Assembly: GCA_017311185.1 (NCBI GenBank)
Contig: JAESUZ010000476.1
Coordinates: forward strand, 186,001-250,000
Direction: 5' to 3'
Length of the DNA: 64,000 bases
Origin: Proteles cristata cristata
Lineage: Eukaryota; Chordata; Mammalia; Carnivora; Hyaenidae
Shown: piece by piece, positions 31,965-43,215 of the stretch
Layout of the letters: each line of letters starts with the position of its first letter
Numbering within the stretch: position 1 is the first letter of the stretch
Made by a program: the position numbers and the translations under genes
Notes under the pieces: model-generated
Seen by the model: only the letters and a program-made list of their open reading frames with translations
Database searches by the model: none
What the model was told of the DNA's origin: nothing

Positions 31965-32065
31965 TTTCAAATTGTATCCATATTGATATTTATTTTTTGT
32001 AACCATTATAGAATATTCCACAGTATGCATATACCTCAATTAGTTTGTCCATTCTTGATCCTTGA
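31965..32065 (-). repeat. Inverted segment of the L1M
   Basis: ATTATAGAATATTCCACAGTATGCATATACC...TTAGTTTGTCCATTC is the antisense of the L1 3' segment that would normally follow directly after CAACCTAATGGTTCATTCA on the plus strand. The order suggests a roughly 100-bp inversion inside the element, although two separate insertions remain possible. Confidence 0.45.
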
Positions 32066-33270
32066 GAAGAATCAAGGTCACAGAAATCATCATTGTTTTA
32101 CCATTATTGCTTAAAACTAAAAGACTCAGGAAAAGTATGAAATAATGCTAAGATTTGATAAAGCTGGATAACGGGTGTGGGATGAGAAACTTCTTGAGGG
32201 TTTCCCATTCCTGAGATCCGAGTTATCCAATATCATTCAAACTGTACCCTCTTCTCAGAAGTCTAACTATGGTTCTTGCATAACTTTGACTCAGTAACTC
32301 TCCATTTATACTATGCCAATCTGCAAATTTTCTATCAGTTTGTACTTGGTGATGTGTTACTTTCTGGTAAGTCTCTTAGTCAAAGAATAGTAGAGGTAGA
32401 AAAACCTGTTTTTACTATTGAAATAATGATGAGATTGAGACCCACAATATTTTCATGTATCTGTGCATTGGCCATCAAGCTAGATAATAACTATTTTCAG
32501 AATGAGGAAATTGCTGTTGTTTTTTCTTTCCTTTATATTCTAGGCTTCTCATACTTTCCACAGTGTTATGCACATTATATAACAAAAATGGTTGATTAGG
32601 TGGCTAGAAAGGACCAGTTCTGAGAGGTGAAAGCTTAGGCACTGAGAGCAGGGTTCTACAAGAGGAAAACCCCAAGTCAAGCATGATGTCATGGGATTGG
32701 GGAAAGGAGAGATGTATCAAGAAGGAAGAGTCATGGAGTGGAACTGTGGCATGAGGCTTAAAGCATTTTAGGAAAATCAGATGGGAGACTATTAAGAGAG
32801 ACCTTCTCTAATATTAGCTCTGCATTTTCTGCCTTCCATTAAGTTCTGGATTAATCATTAAGCAAATGAGCAGATTGACCAGGGAAATGGGGAGGGGACA
32901 CTAGAGTCCCTCCCCACATCACCTATTATGCCTTTAACTCTTTCCCTGCTTCTCTTGACTTTAGTACATTTTTGCTACATTTGTTTGCCATATTTTACTT
33001 TAGTCTGTTATTATTAAACATTTTCTGTGTCATAATGAGTGACTAAAATTTTGGGTTGAAGCTGTTATCAGATACCACATTTGTTTCTATCTCTTGGCCT
33101 GGGAGTTTCACATCTATCTAGTGGGAAACATAGCTGTTGAGTTTGGTTAGCATTGAACTTACCACCGGACTTGTGTATATGATCCTAAGCTCTTTGTTTT
33201 CTCACCGTGGCTGAGACAGCACCATGGTCGGACTGTGCTGAGGGCATCAGTTGGTCTTATTCGAGCCTTA
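32066..33270. other. Unique stretch, no gene seen
   Basis: A 107-codon plus frame at 32276-32599 is the longest here. It has no domain or splice context that I can recognise and is treated as chance. No repeats are recognised. Confidence 0.4.
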
Positions 33271-33274
33271 TATT

Positions 33275-33415
33275 AATTCATCTCAGGTGTTTTGAAAACC
33301 ACCTATGTGCCAAGGACCTCTGCGGGCACTGGAAATACATGTTGTAAAAGACTCAGTCTTTCTCCTGTCCAAGTTTATAAGAGCCTAAGGGCCAAGCTGA
33401 TAAAAGGAGTCATAA
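33275..33415 (+). repeat. Ancient interspersed repeat fragment
   Basis: CCACCTATGTGCCAAGGACCTCTGCGGGCACTGG and TAAAAGACTCAGTCTTTCTCCTGTCC...TTTATAAGAGCC match the start of the old family also seen at 482, 7768 and 58220. Confidence 0.45.
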
Positions 33416-33564
33416 TACGGTGTTTTCATATTGCTATAGTCTCTTTCGTAAGTACTCAGTCATGAATCTGACTATGTGTGATAGCAACATGAACCCAAAT
33501 GTCTTCTTTCCATCAGACAGAGTTGATACTACGGCAACTCAGAAAGTGAAACTTAAAGAAAACA

Positions 33565-33900
33565 ATTTTTATTGAGAAAAAAGCAAAACCTATAATCTAC
33601 ACCAGGCCACAGTTATTTACAAACATATACATTTCAACTTTTCTATTTGGAGCAGCAGTTCTCAAACCATAATTGTCTAATTCCATCTTCTGTCATGTAT
33701 GCATCCTCCTTGCAACCGAAGGTAATTATCTCTGAGTACATGAACCTAAAATTTGGATTAGGAGTGCCTAAAACCACTCTGGAAGTGCCGAAGCCACAAT
33801 ACAAGAAGGAATGAGCACAATACCAGTGTGGGTTGTTAGACATAAACACCAGGATCAGAATAGAAACATGAATCAGTAGCTGTAAACAAGCTCTGTTTTA
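33565..33900 (-). other. Possible 3'-terminal exon or 3' UTR (unproven)
   Basis: On the minus strand a frame runs from a stop at 33898-33900 to a stop at 33643-33645 (about 84 codons), unusually rich in Cys, Trp and Phe. About 70 bp past the stop lies an AATAAA hexamer (33568-33573), followed by T-rich DNA that could act as a downstream cleavage element. A weak acceptor-like TTGTTTACAG sits near 33880. I recognise no protein family. It could be a terminal exon, a non-coding transcript end, or chance. Confidence 0.15.
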
Positions 33901-34159
33901 ACTTTGTTACAATTGATGGAAGTCCATTAATTCTCATTTAATCTAATTGTTTGAAAGAACAGCTTAAAATTTTCTATCCTTAAGCTGGGCCTGGTTTATG
34001 TTGGTAGGGCCAAAGGAGAAGTATATTTTTGGGGTTTCTTGGAATCCAACATCTTTGTTTTTTAATAAAAATGCTTTATCCAAACATGCAACATCTTGGC
34101 GTGTGTAATAAAAGGTCAATCTACACTTTAAGTCATTCCAAATACTTTTCATTTATCAG

Positions 34160-34310
34160 GAGAGGTCAAGGTAAGTATGGTCATTGCCGAGGAAAATGGG
34201 GCTCAGAAAAGTTCTGTAACTTACCTAAGATTGCTCAGTTTTTAGTGATAGAATGGGAAACGAGTCTTAAGGTTTTCAGATGTGACTAAGGAGCACCATG
34301 TTAAGAGATA
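34160..34310 (-). repeat. MIR SINE
   Basis: GAGGAAAATGGGGCTCAGAAAAGTTCTGTAACTTACCTAAGATTGCTCAG is the antisense MIR centre (GAGGAAACTGAGGCTCAGAGAGGTTAAGTAACTTGCCCAAGGTCACACAG). It is followed by GATAGAATGGGAAACGAG. Confidence 0.75.
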
Positions 34311-34814
34311 TGGGGCCTAGAGGTAGGGCTCTGGGCCATTCACATCTTAGAATCAGTTAGGAACCATCTATAAATAAAACCAACAGCAAAAAATTTGATA
34401 TAGGAAACTTAATACAGAAAATTAGCTATAAGTTAGAAGAGCTTAAAAGCACAACTTGGGGGAAGTTAAGGAAACTCCAAGATAAGCAACTGCAGCAATC
34501 CATCCTTAACCCAAGGGCTGGAGGGAGACAGATGGAGGAGCTGAGGCTATGTGATAGGAATGGGAGAAGGGGAGCTTGAATGGAGGACAGAAAACAGGAT
34601 TACTCAAGATGTTTCTGGGAGGCAGAGTAGGGGGATATTAGATTCTCCATCCAGTAACCTACAGGAAGAGCCCAGTGGTAAGCCAGTCTATAAGAAAGTG
34701 ACAGACAGAATGATAGTCCATCCTCTTTGGAACACAACAGGGCATGAAGAGATTAAGGACTGGGTCTGAGAAAAGTGACCTTTTCCAATGGAGTATTCCT
34801 GTTTAATCTCATAT
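34311..34814. other. Non-coding stretch, possibly an eroded old repeat
   Basis: TTGATATAGGAAACTTAATACAG near 34394 and GCAGCAATCCATCCTTAACCCAAGGGCTGGAGG near 34491 look repeat-like, but I cannot assign a family. A related-sounding phrase occurs at the very end of the window (63936-64000). No gene is seen. Confidence 0.3.
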
Positions 34815-34830
34815 GTGCCCTCTGTATCTT

Positions 34831-35058
34831 TTTTTTTTTAATTTTTTTTTTAATGTTTTATTTATTTCTAGGAGAGAGAGAGAGACAGCTCAAACAGGGG
34901 AGGGTCAGAGAGAGAGGGTGTCACAGACGGAAACAGGCTCCAGGCTCTGGGCTGGCAGTCAGCACAGAGCCCGACGTGGGGCTCGAACCCACGAACCGCG
35001 AGATCATGACCTAAGTGAAAGTCGGACGCTTAACCGACTAAGCCACCCAGGCGCCCCA
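34831..35058 (-). repeat. Young felid tRNA-Lys SINE with perfect target-site duplication
   Basis: Reverse-strand copy ending in TAAGCCACCCAGGCGCCCCA, with GGCAGTCAGCAC variant and CpG-rich B-box region. GTGCCCTCTGTATCTT (16 bp) is repeated exactly at 34815-34830 and 35059-35074. Confidence 0.98.
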
Positions 35059-35219
35059 GTGCCCTCTGTATCTTAAGGATGTTTTATTGAAGAAGGATTC
35101 TATATTCCAAAAGACAAAAGTTTAAAATTCATGATACAAGACTAACTTACTTTTAAGAAAATATTCTACATCTCTAGTATAACATTTCTGTGTACAGAGT
35201 ACTTCTGGTTGTGTTCCTT

Positions 35220-35380
35220 CTTAGGATGATGAAATTGTTTATATTTTAAATGAAATTGAAACTAAGAGTAATTAATAGACTTTATCCATATGACATGGCT
35301 AGAAGGTTCAGCATCCAGGACCAGAAATCTGGGTCTTAGGCTTCAAATTTGCTAAACCACCATTTCTAAACTATACACAG
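35220..35380 (-). repeat. Possible MIR fragment
   Basis: TTTATCCATATGACATGGCTAGAAGG...CAGGACCAGAAATCTGGGTCTTAGGCTTC has the order of an antisense MIR 5' half (GTCACACAGCTAGTAAG...GGATTCGAACCCAGGTCT). Diverged. Confidence 0.45.
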
Positions 35381-36710
35381 TCATTTTGGAGTGCTACAGA
35401 AGATTTATAGGGATAGCTAAATATTTTACATTTTCAAGGGGAATACAGTAACCTCTCTTGGACACTACATGAACTAATAGCTTAAGGATTAGATTGCTGT
35501 GTTCTATTTTTTCACGTCATGTTTTTGTGAGGCTGGGTTTTCTATGATAAAAAGCAAAGACCATGTGAAAATCATTTTGAAATAGGACGCGGAGGAGGTA
35601 GCTGTGTTCCCTCTGATAGCAAGGTTTGAGATATTGTACTAGGTGGTCAACAGGCACTGAGTTGTTAGCATATAAATACTTAGAAATGGTTAGACCCTAA
35701 CTATTGAATAAATAGAGCTGTTAGGTATTTCTTTTAGCTTAGAATGTGCTGTGAAATAATTACTGTGATATTAAGAACACAGTAAACTGAGAAGACCTCT
35801 CTGTCCTGGTGACATTACCTTATTAGTACCCAAAGGCGGTAACAATAAATTGAAATTGTGGGTTTGAGACTCTTAGGGGTGGGGAGAACTTACAATTGCC
35901 TAGACTGTTCTTCCAAAATCCTACAGCCTTATGACCACCACCTTTGCTTGCTTTTATACCAAGAGTAACATGGGCTACAGTAAAGTTTAGCAATTGAAAG
36001 CCAAGGTCATCCTTATAAAGAAAAGAAAGGTATGTACATCTTTAGCTTTTAACTTGTACCTCAAATCAATGAGTGAAAATTCTGGAAGATAAGTTGCTGG
36101 TTTATCAAACCCTCAAAGACCACATCCAAGACTGGCACATCATTTCTAATGCCTTCTATCAGCACTTGCTCTTATCTCAACCAGTCTTTGCTGTGTGCTC
36201 ACTTGGGAAGCTGAACTTTGGCAGTAAGGTTGCCATCTTTTTAATTGTCACTTAGATATTAGTTTTTACCTCTTCCAAAATGTAATTCTTGAAATGATTT
36301 TTATGTCTTGAACACTTCATCCTTATCTTTCTGTACAGACCTCTAAAATGTGCCTAATAATGAAAATTACACCTGACAATAAATTCTCCAAGAGCCATAG
36401 ACATCTCTAAAGGTCAAAGAAAATAGGGATTGAAGTTTGTAAGTGATGTTACTTAAAACAAAAATGAGTGAAACTGACATCTTGTGACATTATAGAGTGG
36501 TAAGATATTTTGTACTTTGGTAACTAGAGAAATTAAAATCTCAAGATCAAAAGATGAGGGATGGAAATCTGAAAGAATTCAATATTCTACAAATATATCA
36601 AAAAGTTCTCTTCTGATGAGTTAGAATGAAACTAGAGTTCCTAATAATTGCAGTGAAGAGACTTGCTTCAAAGATTTTTTTAATGTACAGCACAGGTACT
36701 AAGTAAGTAT
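35381..36710. other. Unique stretch, no gene seen
   Basis: AT-rich, without recognised repeats, RNA genes or supported coding frames. Confidence 0.45.
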
Positions 36711-36714
36711 GAAA

Positions 36715-36820
36715 ACATTCTCAAACCCGGTTATTAATCAGAATCACTCATGGAACTTAAAAAAATGCAGAGGTCGGGGTTCTGTACTAGATCCATTGAA
36801 TCCCCTGAGCTAAAGCTCTT
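36715..36820 (+). mobile_element. MER5-type DNA transposon remnant (hAT, non-autonomous)
   Basis: TTCTCAAACC...TTAATCAGAATCACTCATGGAAC...AAAAATGCAGAGGTCGGGG follows the MER5A order CTCAAACTTTAGTGTGCATCAGAATCACCTGGA...AAAACACAGA...GGGG. No ends are intact. Confidence 0.5.
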
Positions 36821-36884
36821 AAATCCATATTTAAAAAATAATTGATGTACAGCTACTGAATTAAAAGATTACTGGATTAGATGC

Positions 36885-37045
36885 AGTCTGGTTTAGAACT
36901 GCAAACCAGTAGCGTTGATATCACCTGGGGAAATGCAGAATCCTGGGTCTCACCCCTAGAACTTTGACATCAGAATCCATAGTTCAGCAAGACTCCTGGT
37001 GATTTGTTTTCAAGTTCCAGAAGCGCTGGTCTCAGGGAGACAATC
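36885..37045 (-). mobile_element. MER5-type DNA transposon remnant (hAT, non-autonomous)
   Basis: GATATCACCTGGGGAAATGCAGAATCCTGGGTCTCACCCCTAGAAC...TCAGAATCCATAGTTCAGCAA...CTGGTGATTTG matches MER5A closely in the reverse direction. It lies about 65 bp from another MER5 fragment, in opposite orientation. Confidence 0.65.
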
Positions 37046-37049
37046 CATA

Positions 37050-37245
37050 CTGGGATTCAGGTTATGTGTATGCCGTAGCTCTGTAACTTACCAGCTTATG
37101 TAAGTCATTTATCCTCTGTGAGTCTATTTCTCCAGCTAAAGGAACAGATCTAATCATACCTACCCAACTTACCCTAGGACTGTTGTAAGACTATGAGATG
37201 CAATATGGGAAATATATGGAAGTACTTCAAAAGATTAAAAGTGCA
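37050..37245 (+). repeat. MIR SINE
   Basis: GGGATTCAGGTTATGTG, AGCTCTGTAACTTACCAGCTTATGTAAGTCATTTATCCTCTGTGAGTC, ATACCTACCCAACTTACCC and CTGTTGTAAGACTATGAGATG follow the MIR consensus from its B-box region to the 3' half. Confidence 0.75.
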
Positions 37246-39218
37246 CTGTTTATATAAATTGATACTCTAATGTGGTCAATAGAACCACAGATTTGTAGAG
37301 CTACTTGGCTTTTCAATTTATTCCACCTCTATATTTTGAGCCACATCCTTGATTGCTTCATGGTTAACCCCCACTCATATTCGTTTAGCCTCCTACTAAA
37401 AACGCCCAAAGGTAAATTACTTTTTCTTACATTTTTAAGTCATTGGGAAGTAAGGTATTCAAGCAAAAGAATAGTTCATTTGGTATCCATGGAGTGTCTG
37501 GTAATATGCTGCATACATGAATATAACTCCATATGTGGCACTTTGCAAATTAAGGATTTCAGCAAAGCCCACCTTGACATTATGAGCCCTGTAGTCTCTT
37601 GTGTCTTGGATAATTAATGCCTGGTTCATGGTTTCTTGATTAATGGGTCATCTTCTTGTGATAAGTTGCTCTGTGCCATTAGGAGATTTTAGTACTGGAG
37701 CTCTGTCATTTGTGTCTGGGAAAATAACTAGAAGAGTATAATCTTCAGACTTGCCGGGGTCCTGTTCTCTAACCTTCTTTCTCCACGCAACACCTGATGC
37801 TGTTTGGAATCACCTGACTTTTTGTGCCACATTTAAAATTTTTACCCTCAGCTCCTCCCAACTTCTTCCTTCCCTCGCCTGCAATCCACATCTATAAGAT
37901 GTCCCTTGCTGTGAGGTTTAGCACTCCCTAAATACAAGCCTAGATTTGTCTCTGACTCCACTCCTCACTTCTAACTAGTGAGCCAGCTGTAACCCCAAGA
38001 CTCTCTTCTGCCTCTTTCTTGCATTATGTCTGTGTGTGGGTAAGAGTATCTTTCTGCCGGTAGTTGATGTTCTGAGGTATGTTTCTTGGTACCTGCTGTG
38101 GTGGATGCTAATTCGAATAAAACTTTTTGTCTCTTTTTTCTCTTTCCTCGCTCTTTTTCTGATTTTTTGTTTTGTTTTTGCTTTGCATTTTTCCCAGTTG
38201 TATAGTACATTTGTTGCTCTATGGAAACTCAGCTTATCCTTTCTGATGTTCCCCCCCCCCTTTCAGCTTATTTCCTTCTGAGTCCTTTATTGATTTTAAC
38301 TTTAAGTTATTTTTTATTCTAGTGGGCTCAGTTACCGTCTTTTACACTTAGATTCACTGTGTTTCCCTTCAGGCTAATGTCTATTTTTAATTTAAGGCTG
38401 TCTGTTTTTTGCCCATCTTTTACTACAGGCAGACATTAGCCGAACAAAGTATTTGACCTCACTATTCATGTATTTCTTACTATCATTTCCTGGATGATAG
38501 GGGATGCTATTTAACTCCATTAGGGGACATTGTCATTGTGGAGGCTATAGGTCCTTGAGTGCAACTAGAAAGTCAGTAATGAGGAAATGAAACCAGTCCA
38601 GGCTAAATGATGTTTCTTTTGAAGGTTTCTTGTCCAGAAAGTAAACCAATGAGTCGGTCACCCAATAGGACTTTGAGAAGCTGCAAAAATGTGTTTATAC
38701 CTCCGAATGTTCTCTGTTACATGTAGGATACACATAAGCATTCATAGCAAAGGTTTCATTTATATATGTACAAACTCAGATTATAGTTTACAAATACCAC
38801 TTTTTAGTTATGTAACCATGGGCTGATAGTAACCAACAGTGTTAGCTTGCAGTTCAAATGACATTATTTATATCATTTGATTTATATTTGTGTTGGAAAA
38901 ATTTCATGAGGCCCTTCTTACATGTGTTATTCTCTGTTGTCTTAGTGTTTAGAGGGAGTAGGAAATCTAAGCAGCAGTCATGCTATCAATTATTGAAAGA
39001 CTTGAGAATTTAAATTCAAATAAATTGATAAAAGGCAGGTACATTTCTAGTCTCCTACAGGGTTTTAGTCATTTGCATTTGCATTTTATTTTATAGTGTA
39101 AGTAGCTTTTGTGCAGATATTTTCCAGAAATATTTTCATACTAAAAATGTGCCAACTACTCATACTCTTAAGGTCTTACTGTCCATGACCTTGCAGTCCA
39201 TCTTTCATGTGTATGGGG
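37246..39218. other. Unique stretch, no gene seen
   Basis: No recognised repeat except a C10 homopolymer at 38251-38260. A 115-codon plus frame at 37270-37617 lacks any recognisable family or splice context. It is reported only because it is the longest here, and is judged chance. Confidence 0.4.
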
Positions 39219-39224
39219 ATTTTT

Positions 39225-39340
39225 TTTTCTGTTGTGTTTCTGTCCCCTCCTCCTCTTTTTTTTCTTTATCACCCCCCTCCCACTCCTCCTATCCTTTCCC
39301 CCTCTCTCTCTCCCACTCCCCCTTCTCTGCCTCCTCCTCT
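39225..39340 (+). repeat. Pyrimidine-rich low-complexity tract
   Basis: Almost only C and T, with TCCTCC, CCCCTCCC and (CT)n units. It produces an apparent Ser/Pro-rich 97-codon frame (39149-39442) that is an artefact. Confidence 0.85.
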
Positions 39341-39439
39341 GGCCTAGATTGCGTAGCTCATCTCAACAGTCTCTGTCTTCTGGTATTCACGTTCTGGTAT
39401 AGTTTCCTCCCATGTGGAACAAAGACATCTTGTAATCTG

Positions 39440-40105
39440 TAGGGTATTGGTGAAATGATGGAATGTGACTTCTGAAGATAGATGATAACACATTGTGGCT
39501 TTCTCTTGCTTTCTTATATGACTTTCTTTTTTTTTAATGTCTTTTATTTATTTTTGGGAGAGAGAGAGTTCACAAGTAGGAAAAGGGAAGAGAGAGAGGG
39601 GGACAGAGGATCTGAAGTGGGCTCTGAGCGGACAGCAGTGAGCCTGATGTGGGGCTTGAACTCACATACTGTGAGATCATGGCCTGAGCCAAAGTAGAAC
39701 TCTTAACCGACCGAGCCACCCAGGCGCCCCTTATATGACTTTCTTTTGGGAACTCCAGCTGCCATTATGTAAGGACACTTGAGACAACTATGGAAAAACC
39801 TGTGTACAAGGACCTGATGTTTCCTGCCAACAGCCAGTGGGGAACTGAAGTCTACTGCCCATAGGCATGAAAGATGGAGCCCTTTTGGAAGCAGATTCCC
39901 CAGGCCCAGCCAAGCAGCCGGATGACTACAGCCCTGGCTGTCATCTTGCCTGCAATCTCCTGGGAGAAACTGAGCCAGAACCACTCAGTGAAGCCACCCC
40001 TGAATTTCTGGCCCACCAAGACTGTAAGAAAATAAATGTATTATTTAAAACAGCCAAGTTTTGGAGTCATTCATTATATAGCAATATATAACTAATGCAT
40101 ACAGA
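39440..40105 (+). repeat. ERVL-MaLR LTR (MLT1-like), split by a SINE
   Basis: Consensus blocks in order: GAATGTGACTTCTGAAGATAG (39462), CTCCAGCTGCCATTATGTAAGGACACTTGAG (39753), CCTGCCAACAGCCAGTG (39822), TTTGGAAGCAGATTCCCCAGGCCCAGCC (39882), GGATGACTACAGCCC (39920), CTGAGCCAGAACCACTCAG (39970), TGTAAGAAAATAAATG (40023), and the CAATATATAACTAATGCATACAG end (40081). This is close to a complete old solo LTR. It includes the AATAAA poly(A) signal. No internal retroviral genes are present. Confidence 0.75.
39531..39729 (-). repeat. Felid tRNA-Lys SINE
   Basis: Reverse-strand copy ending in GAGCCACCCAGGCGCCC, inserted in the MLT1-like LTR. A perfect 18-bp duplication, CTTATATGACTTTCTTTT, lies at 39513-39530 and 39730-39747. 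The body is diverged despite the perfect duplication. Confidence 0.97.
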
Positions 40106-43095
40106 CCCTACCACCGATGGGAAGATCTCTGATCCAAAGAATATTAAACTAATATAAGTCCCAAAACAACCTGGTGAAGAAATTAAGTTGTTTGTATTTT
40201 TATGTGTCTTAGATAAAATCACTTTTTCTTCATTTTACATTTAAAGATAATTTAAAAATAAATGATAAGACTAAATTGAAGAGGGGAAGAATTTCAAAAT
40301 CATAGATACAGAGGCTATTGTTTGAACGCTTTAAATAATAATAGATAGTCCACCTCTAAACAACCAGAAATTAATAATCTCCATTCAGGTTGGCAATTTT
40401 TATATATATTAAAGAAACTAGAATAACATAATTAAGTGCCACTTGCCAATATTTTCCAGTTCTGTGTAAAGTTAACTGAACATATAAAACATATTTTCTC
40501 CTGATGTTGACTTTTTATTGTCCTGGGCCTGTAGTAAATGCAAGGCTACTAAGCTTAAGGGTATAATTTTGTGCAGGAAACCACAATAAGGTCTGGGAAT
40601 AATTGCCACAAAGACTAAGATTAAAAGATAAAGTTAGCAAAAATCTTTTGACATTTCTATCGAAGTCTGTTCTCTAGAAGAAAAATTGCAATTATTTCTT
40701 CAGTGATGAAATCAATATTAGAGGAAATGCTGTTGTAGATTTCATTTTGTTGTAGAGTCCAGCAACTTTTCTACTTTTATATCTGCTCTTACTTTAGGGG
40801 GAAAAATGAGCATATTAAATATTTTGTAAGCCAAACCATTTAATTTTAAATGGAGTAGCCCTATCCCTAACAGAGAAAAGATTAAAATTTCCAGTTTTCT
40901 GTGACTTGAAATATTTCTATCATCACTGCTTCATCCTGGTTCTCCCACAAAATCAATCACCTCATTCCATTTTTCTTGATAAGTTACGGGAAGTAAAATA
41001 AGTTTGGTTCAAATAGTATGTTGTTATTATCAAAAGATTCTGGTTGTTTCCTGGGGTGCTACACAGTGGCCCTAAAGACAGTTCTGGGTTAGCTTTTATG
41101 ATCCTAGACCTCCTTAAAGCAAGACCCTTGGGATCCAGAGACAGCATATAAAGCCCAAGAATACATCTTTTTACATTTTATTTTAGAATGCTGAAGTTAG
41201 TGTAAGGATTTTTTTAACGTGCCTAAAAGTGGTTTGCAGTTATCAACTTTAACTCAGCTGTGCTGGAGATCTTTGAAGAATTATACTGTGGTCTTTACCC
41301 CATCTCTATCTTAGATCAGTATAATCCCCTAGTCAAAGTGTGGAATGTACTCTTCTCACACCCTCATAGCTTGCTCCTCACGCCCTATATGCCCGGTCTT
41401 GGTATAGTTCAGTAGAACATCATCAACACTTTTATTTGGAGGTTTTATTAAAAAGATCTCAGAGATTCAAGATCCAAAGGCAGCTCCTATGGCTAGTTTC
41501 TTATCAGAAAACCTTCCCTGAATATGGCTAAAACATGTTAATGTGAGAGAAAAAGGAGTGAAGAAAGCCTGATTTCACAATAAAAACAGCATTTTTCTTT
41601 TTCCCAAATATTTATTGGGCATGTTACAGGCATCAAGCATATGCCACATGTAGAGAAGGCATTTTAAGACTTATTTTAAGTAAACATTTCAAGTCTCTGA
41701 ATACAGACATAAATGGTAAATAAGAATGCAGACTAGTAAAGCATTTTTTTGTTCGTGTTTCTAGAGGAGCCCTCACACTTTATTGTGAAATTATTACTAG
41801 AAAGATATGCTGTTGATATGCAAAGTCAATGACAAAGGTCTAAATTATGGGGAGGCTTTGATTCGTGTGGCTTCTATTTGAATACGTAAATCCATAGTTA
41901 TTTGAATAGATCTGCAAGTAAATGATGACTTGATCACCATTTTGAAAGTTCATTTTTCTTGTTCTGACTTTGTACAGAATGACGTTGGTGTTGAATAGAG
42001 AAGTGGCAAACAGTAATTTCAGCTGGTTGAAATCCAAAGCTCTGTTTTCCACAGACACATAAAATTAGTTTAGAGTAGCCAGCATTCTGGCCTGTGCTGC
42101 GGTCTGGGTTTGCTGTGTTGGCTTCTGTTACCACATCCCGTCTGCAAACCAGGTGCACAAAACATCATAAGGAAGTGAAGTCTGGTTGCTGGTAATTAAT
42201 GGAGTTATTTGGTGAATGAAAGTCAAAGCAGTAGCAATATATTATGGCGGAGAGTGTTAGAGAAGTTTTCCTGAAGCTAGAATGGAATCTTGAAAATGAA
42301 ACCTTCTAATCTCAGGGAAATGGAGTATTTTTACACATTAAAATTCAATGTCTGATTGTCAACCCTTGCTTGAAGAAGAGGAGAGGGGAAAATTATTTTT
42401 ATGGGGTGGATAAAATGTTCCATATAGAGTAAATATGGCAAAGCTATTCATTGTGATGAACTGTGAAAATAATGGCCCACTAAACATCTTACAGTGCTTA
42501 GGGGCTAAATTAAAGGCTGTGTCACATCTCACATCTCAAACTGTGTATCCTTTGGTTAAGCATGGTATGTGATTGGTGCTGGGATCTAGGTTTTATGTTC
42601 TCCCATATTTGAAATTATTTTCCCTAGATAAAAACATAATTTAAATGATGTTTAATGATGGAAATATGACTGCTTACTTGAAAAAATGGAAAGGATTAGT
42701 AGTCATAGATGACAAATAATCATGGTTTATGTTGAGCAACTATGAATAAAATATTATACAAAGAGAAATATCCTACAAACTAATGAGAATTTTGAGATGG
42801 GGGGTTTATAGATTATATGTTCATATGATAACTCTAAGCGTCTTGTGTCAAAGAAAATTGAGGGATAATGATTCCATTTAATGCAAGAAATTTACCCTAT
42901 TTGCATCCAAAGCCAAATTGCTAAAGAGGAAATAAAAGCAAAAGCAAAGTAACAAAACATTTTTGCCTGTGGGAAAACTGCCGTCTTTTGCTACATATTA
43001 AATATGGTGTCAAATTTCCAACTGTTTTGGATAGATATCAGTCAATTAACAAGTAACTGTCTATCATTACGATGTCCTGAACATTGGAGCAGACT
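40106..43095. other. Long unique stretch, no gene seen
   Basis: About 3 kb with no SINE and no recognised old repeat apart from a weak CCCAAATATTTATTGGGC...motif near 41604. No supported exon or RNA gene. Two overlapping minus-strand frames at 41840-42158 (72 and 74 codons) share the same DNA and are unsupported. Confidence 0.4.
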
Positions 43096-43097
43096 TA

Positions 43098-43215
43098 GCT
43101 ACTATGATTTGTAACAGAATCATCTGGGCAGTTTGTAAATGCAAATGGTGCTAGGGCACCAGAAACTTGTTCCTAACCCAGTTAGAGGTTCATCATTCTG
43201 GAAGCATTATCTTAA
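43098..43215 (+). mobile_element. MER5-type DNA transposon remnant (possible)
   Basis: ATTTGTAACAGAATCATCTGGGCAGTTTGTAAATGC, then CCAGAAACTTGTTCC, resembles MER5 (CATCAGAATCACCTGGGCAGCTTGTTAAAAATGCAGA). Weak beyond the first 50 bases. Confidence 0.45.

Larger units (their letters stand above)
31190..32065 (+). repeat. Old LINE-1 (L1M) 3' region with nested insertions and a small inverted piece
   Basis: Plus-strand landmarks: ACAACAGAGATACCATTCTCAAC near 31264, then after the SINE GATAGGAGCAATGGGAACTGTCATATGCTAC near 31554, CTGAAAATGTTCATATC near 31635, and TGTTTATTGCAACAGTGCTTG near 31900. From about 31965 the sequence continues as the reverse complement of the next L1 part. A SINE (31309-31517) and a carnivore L1 tail (31710-31858) are inserted. 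Confidence 0.65.

Noticed and set aside
37270..37617. 115-codon plus-strand frame
   Set aside because: No family resemblance, no convincing splice sites, and length within chance expectation for 64 kb of sequence.
39440..40105. Possible endogenous retrovirus with coding regions
   Set aside because: Only a solo MaLR-type LTR is recognised; no gag, pol or env sequence is adjacent.
41840..42158. Two overlapping minus-strand frames
   Set aside because: Same DNA in two phases, neither with recognisable features.
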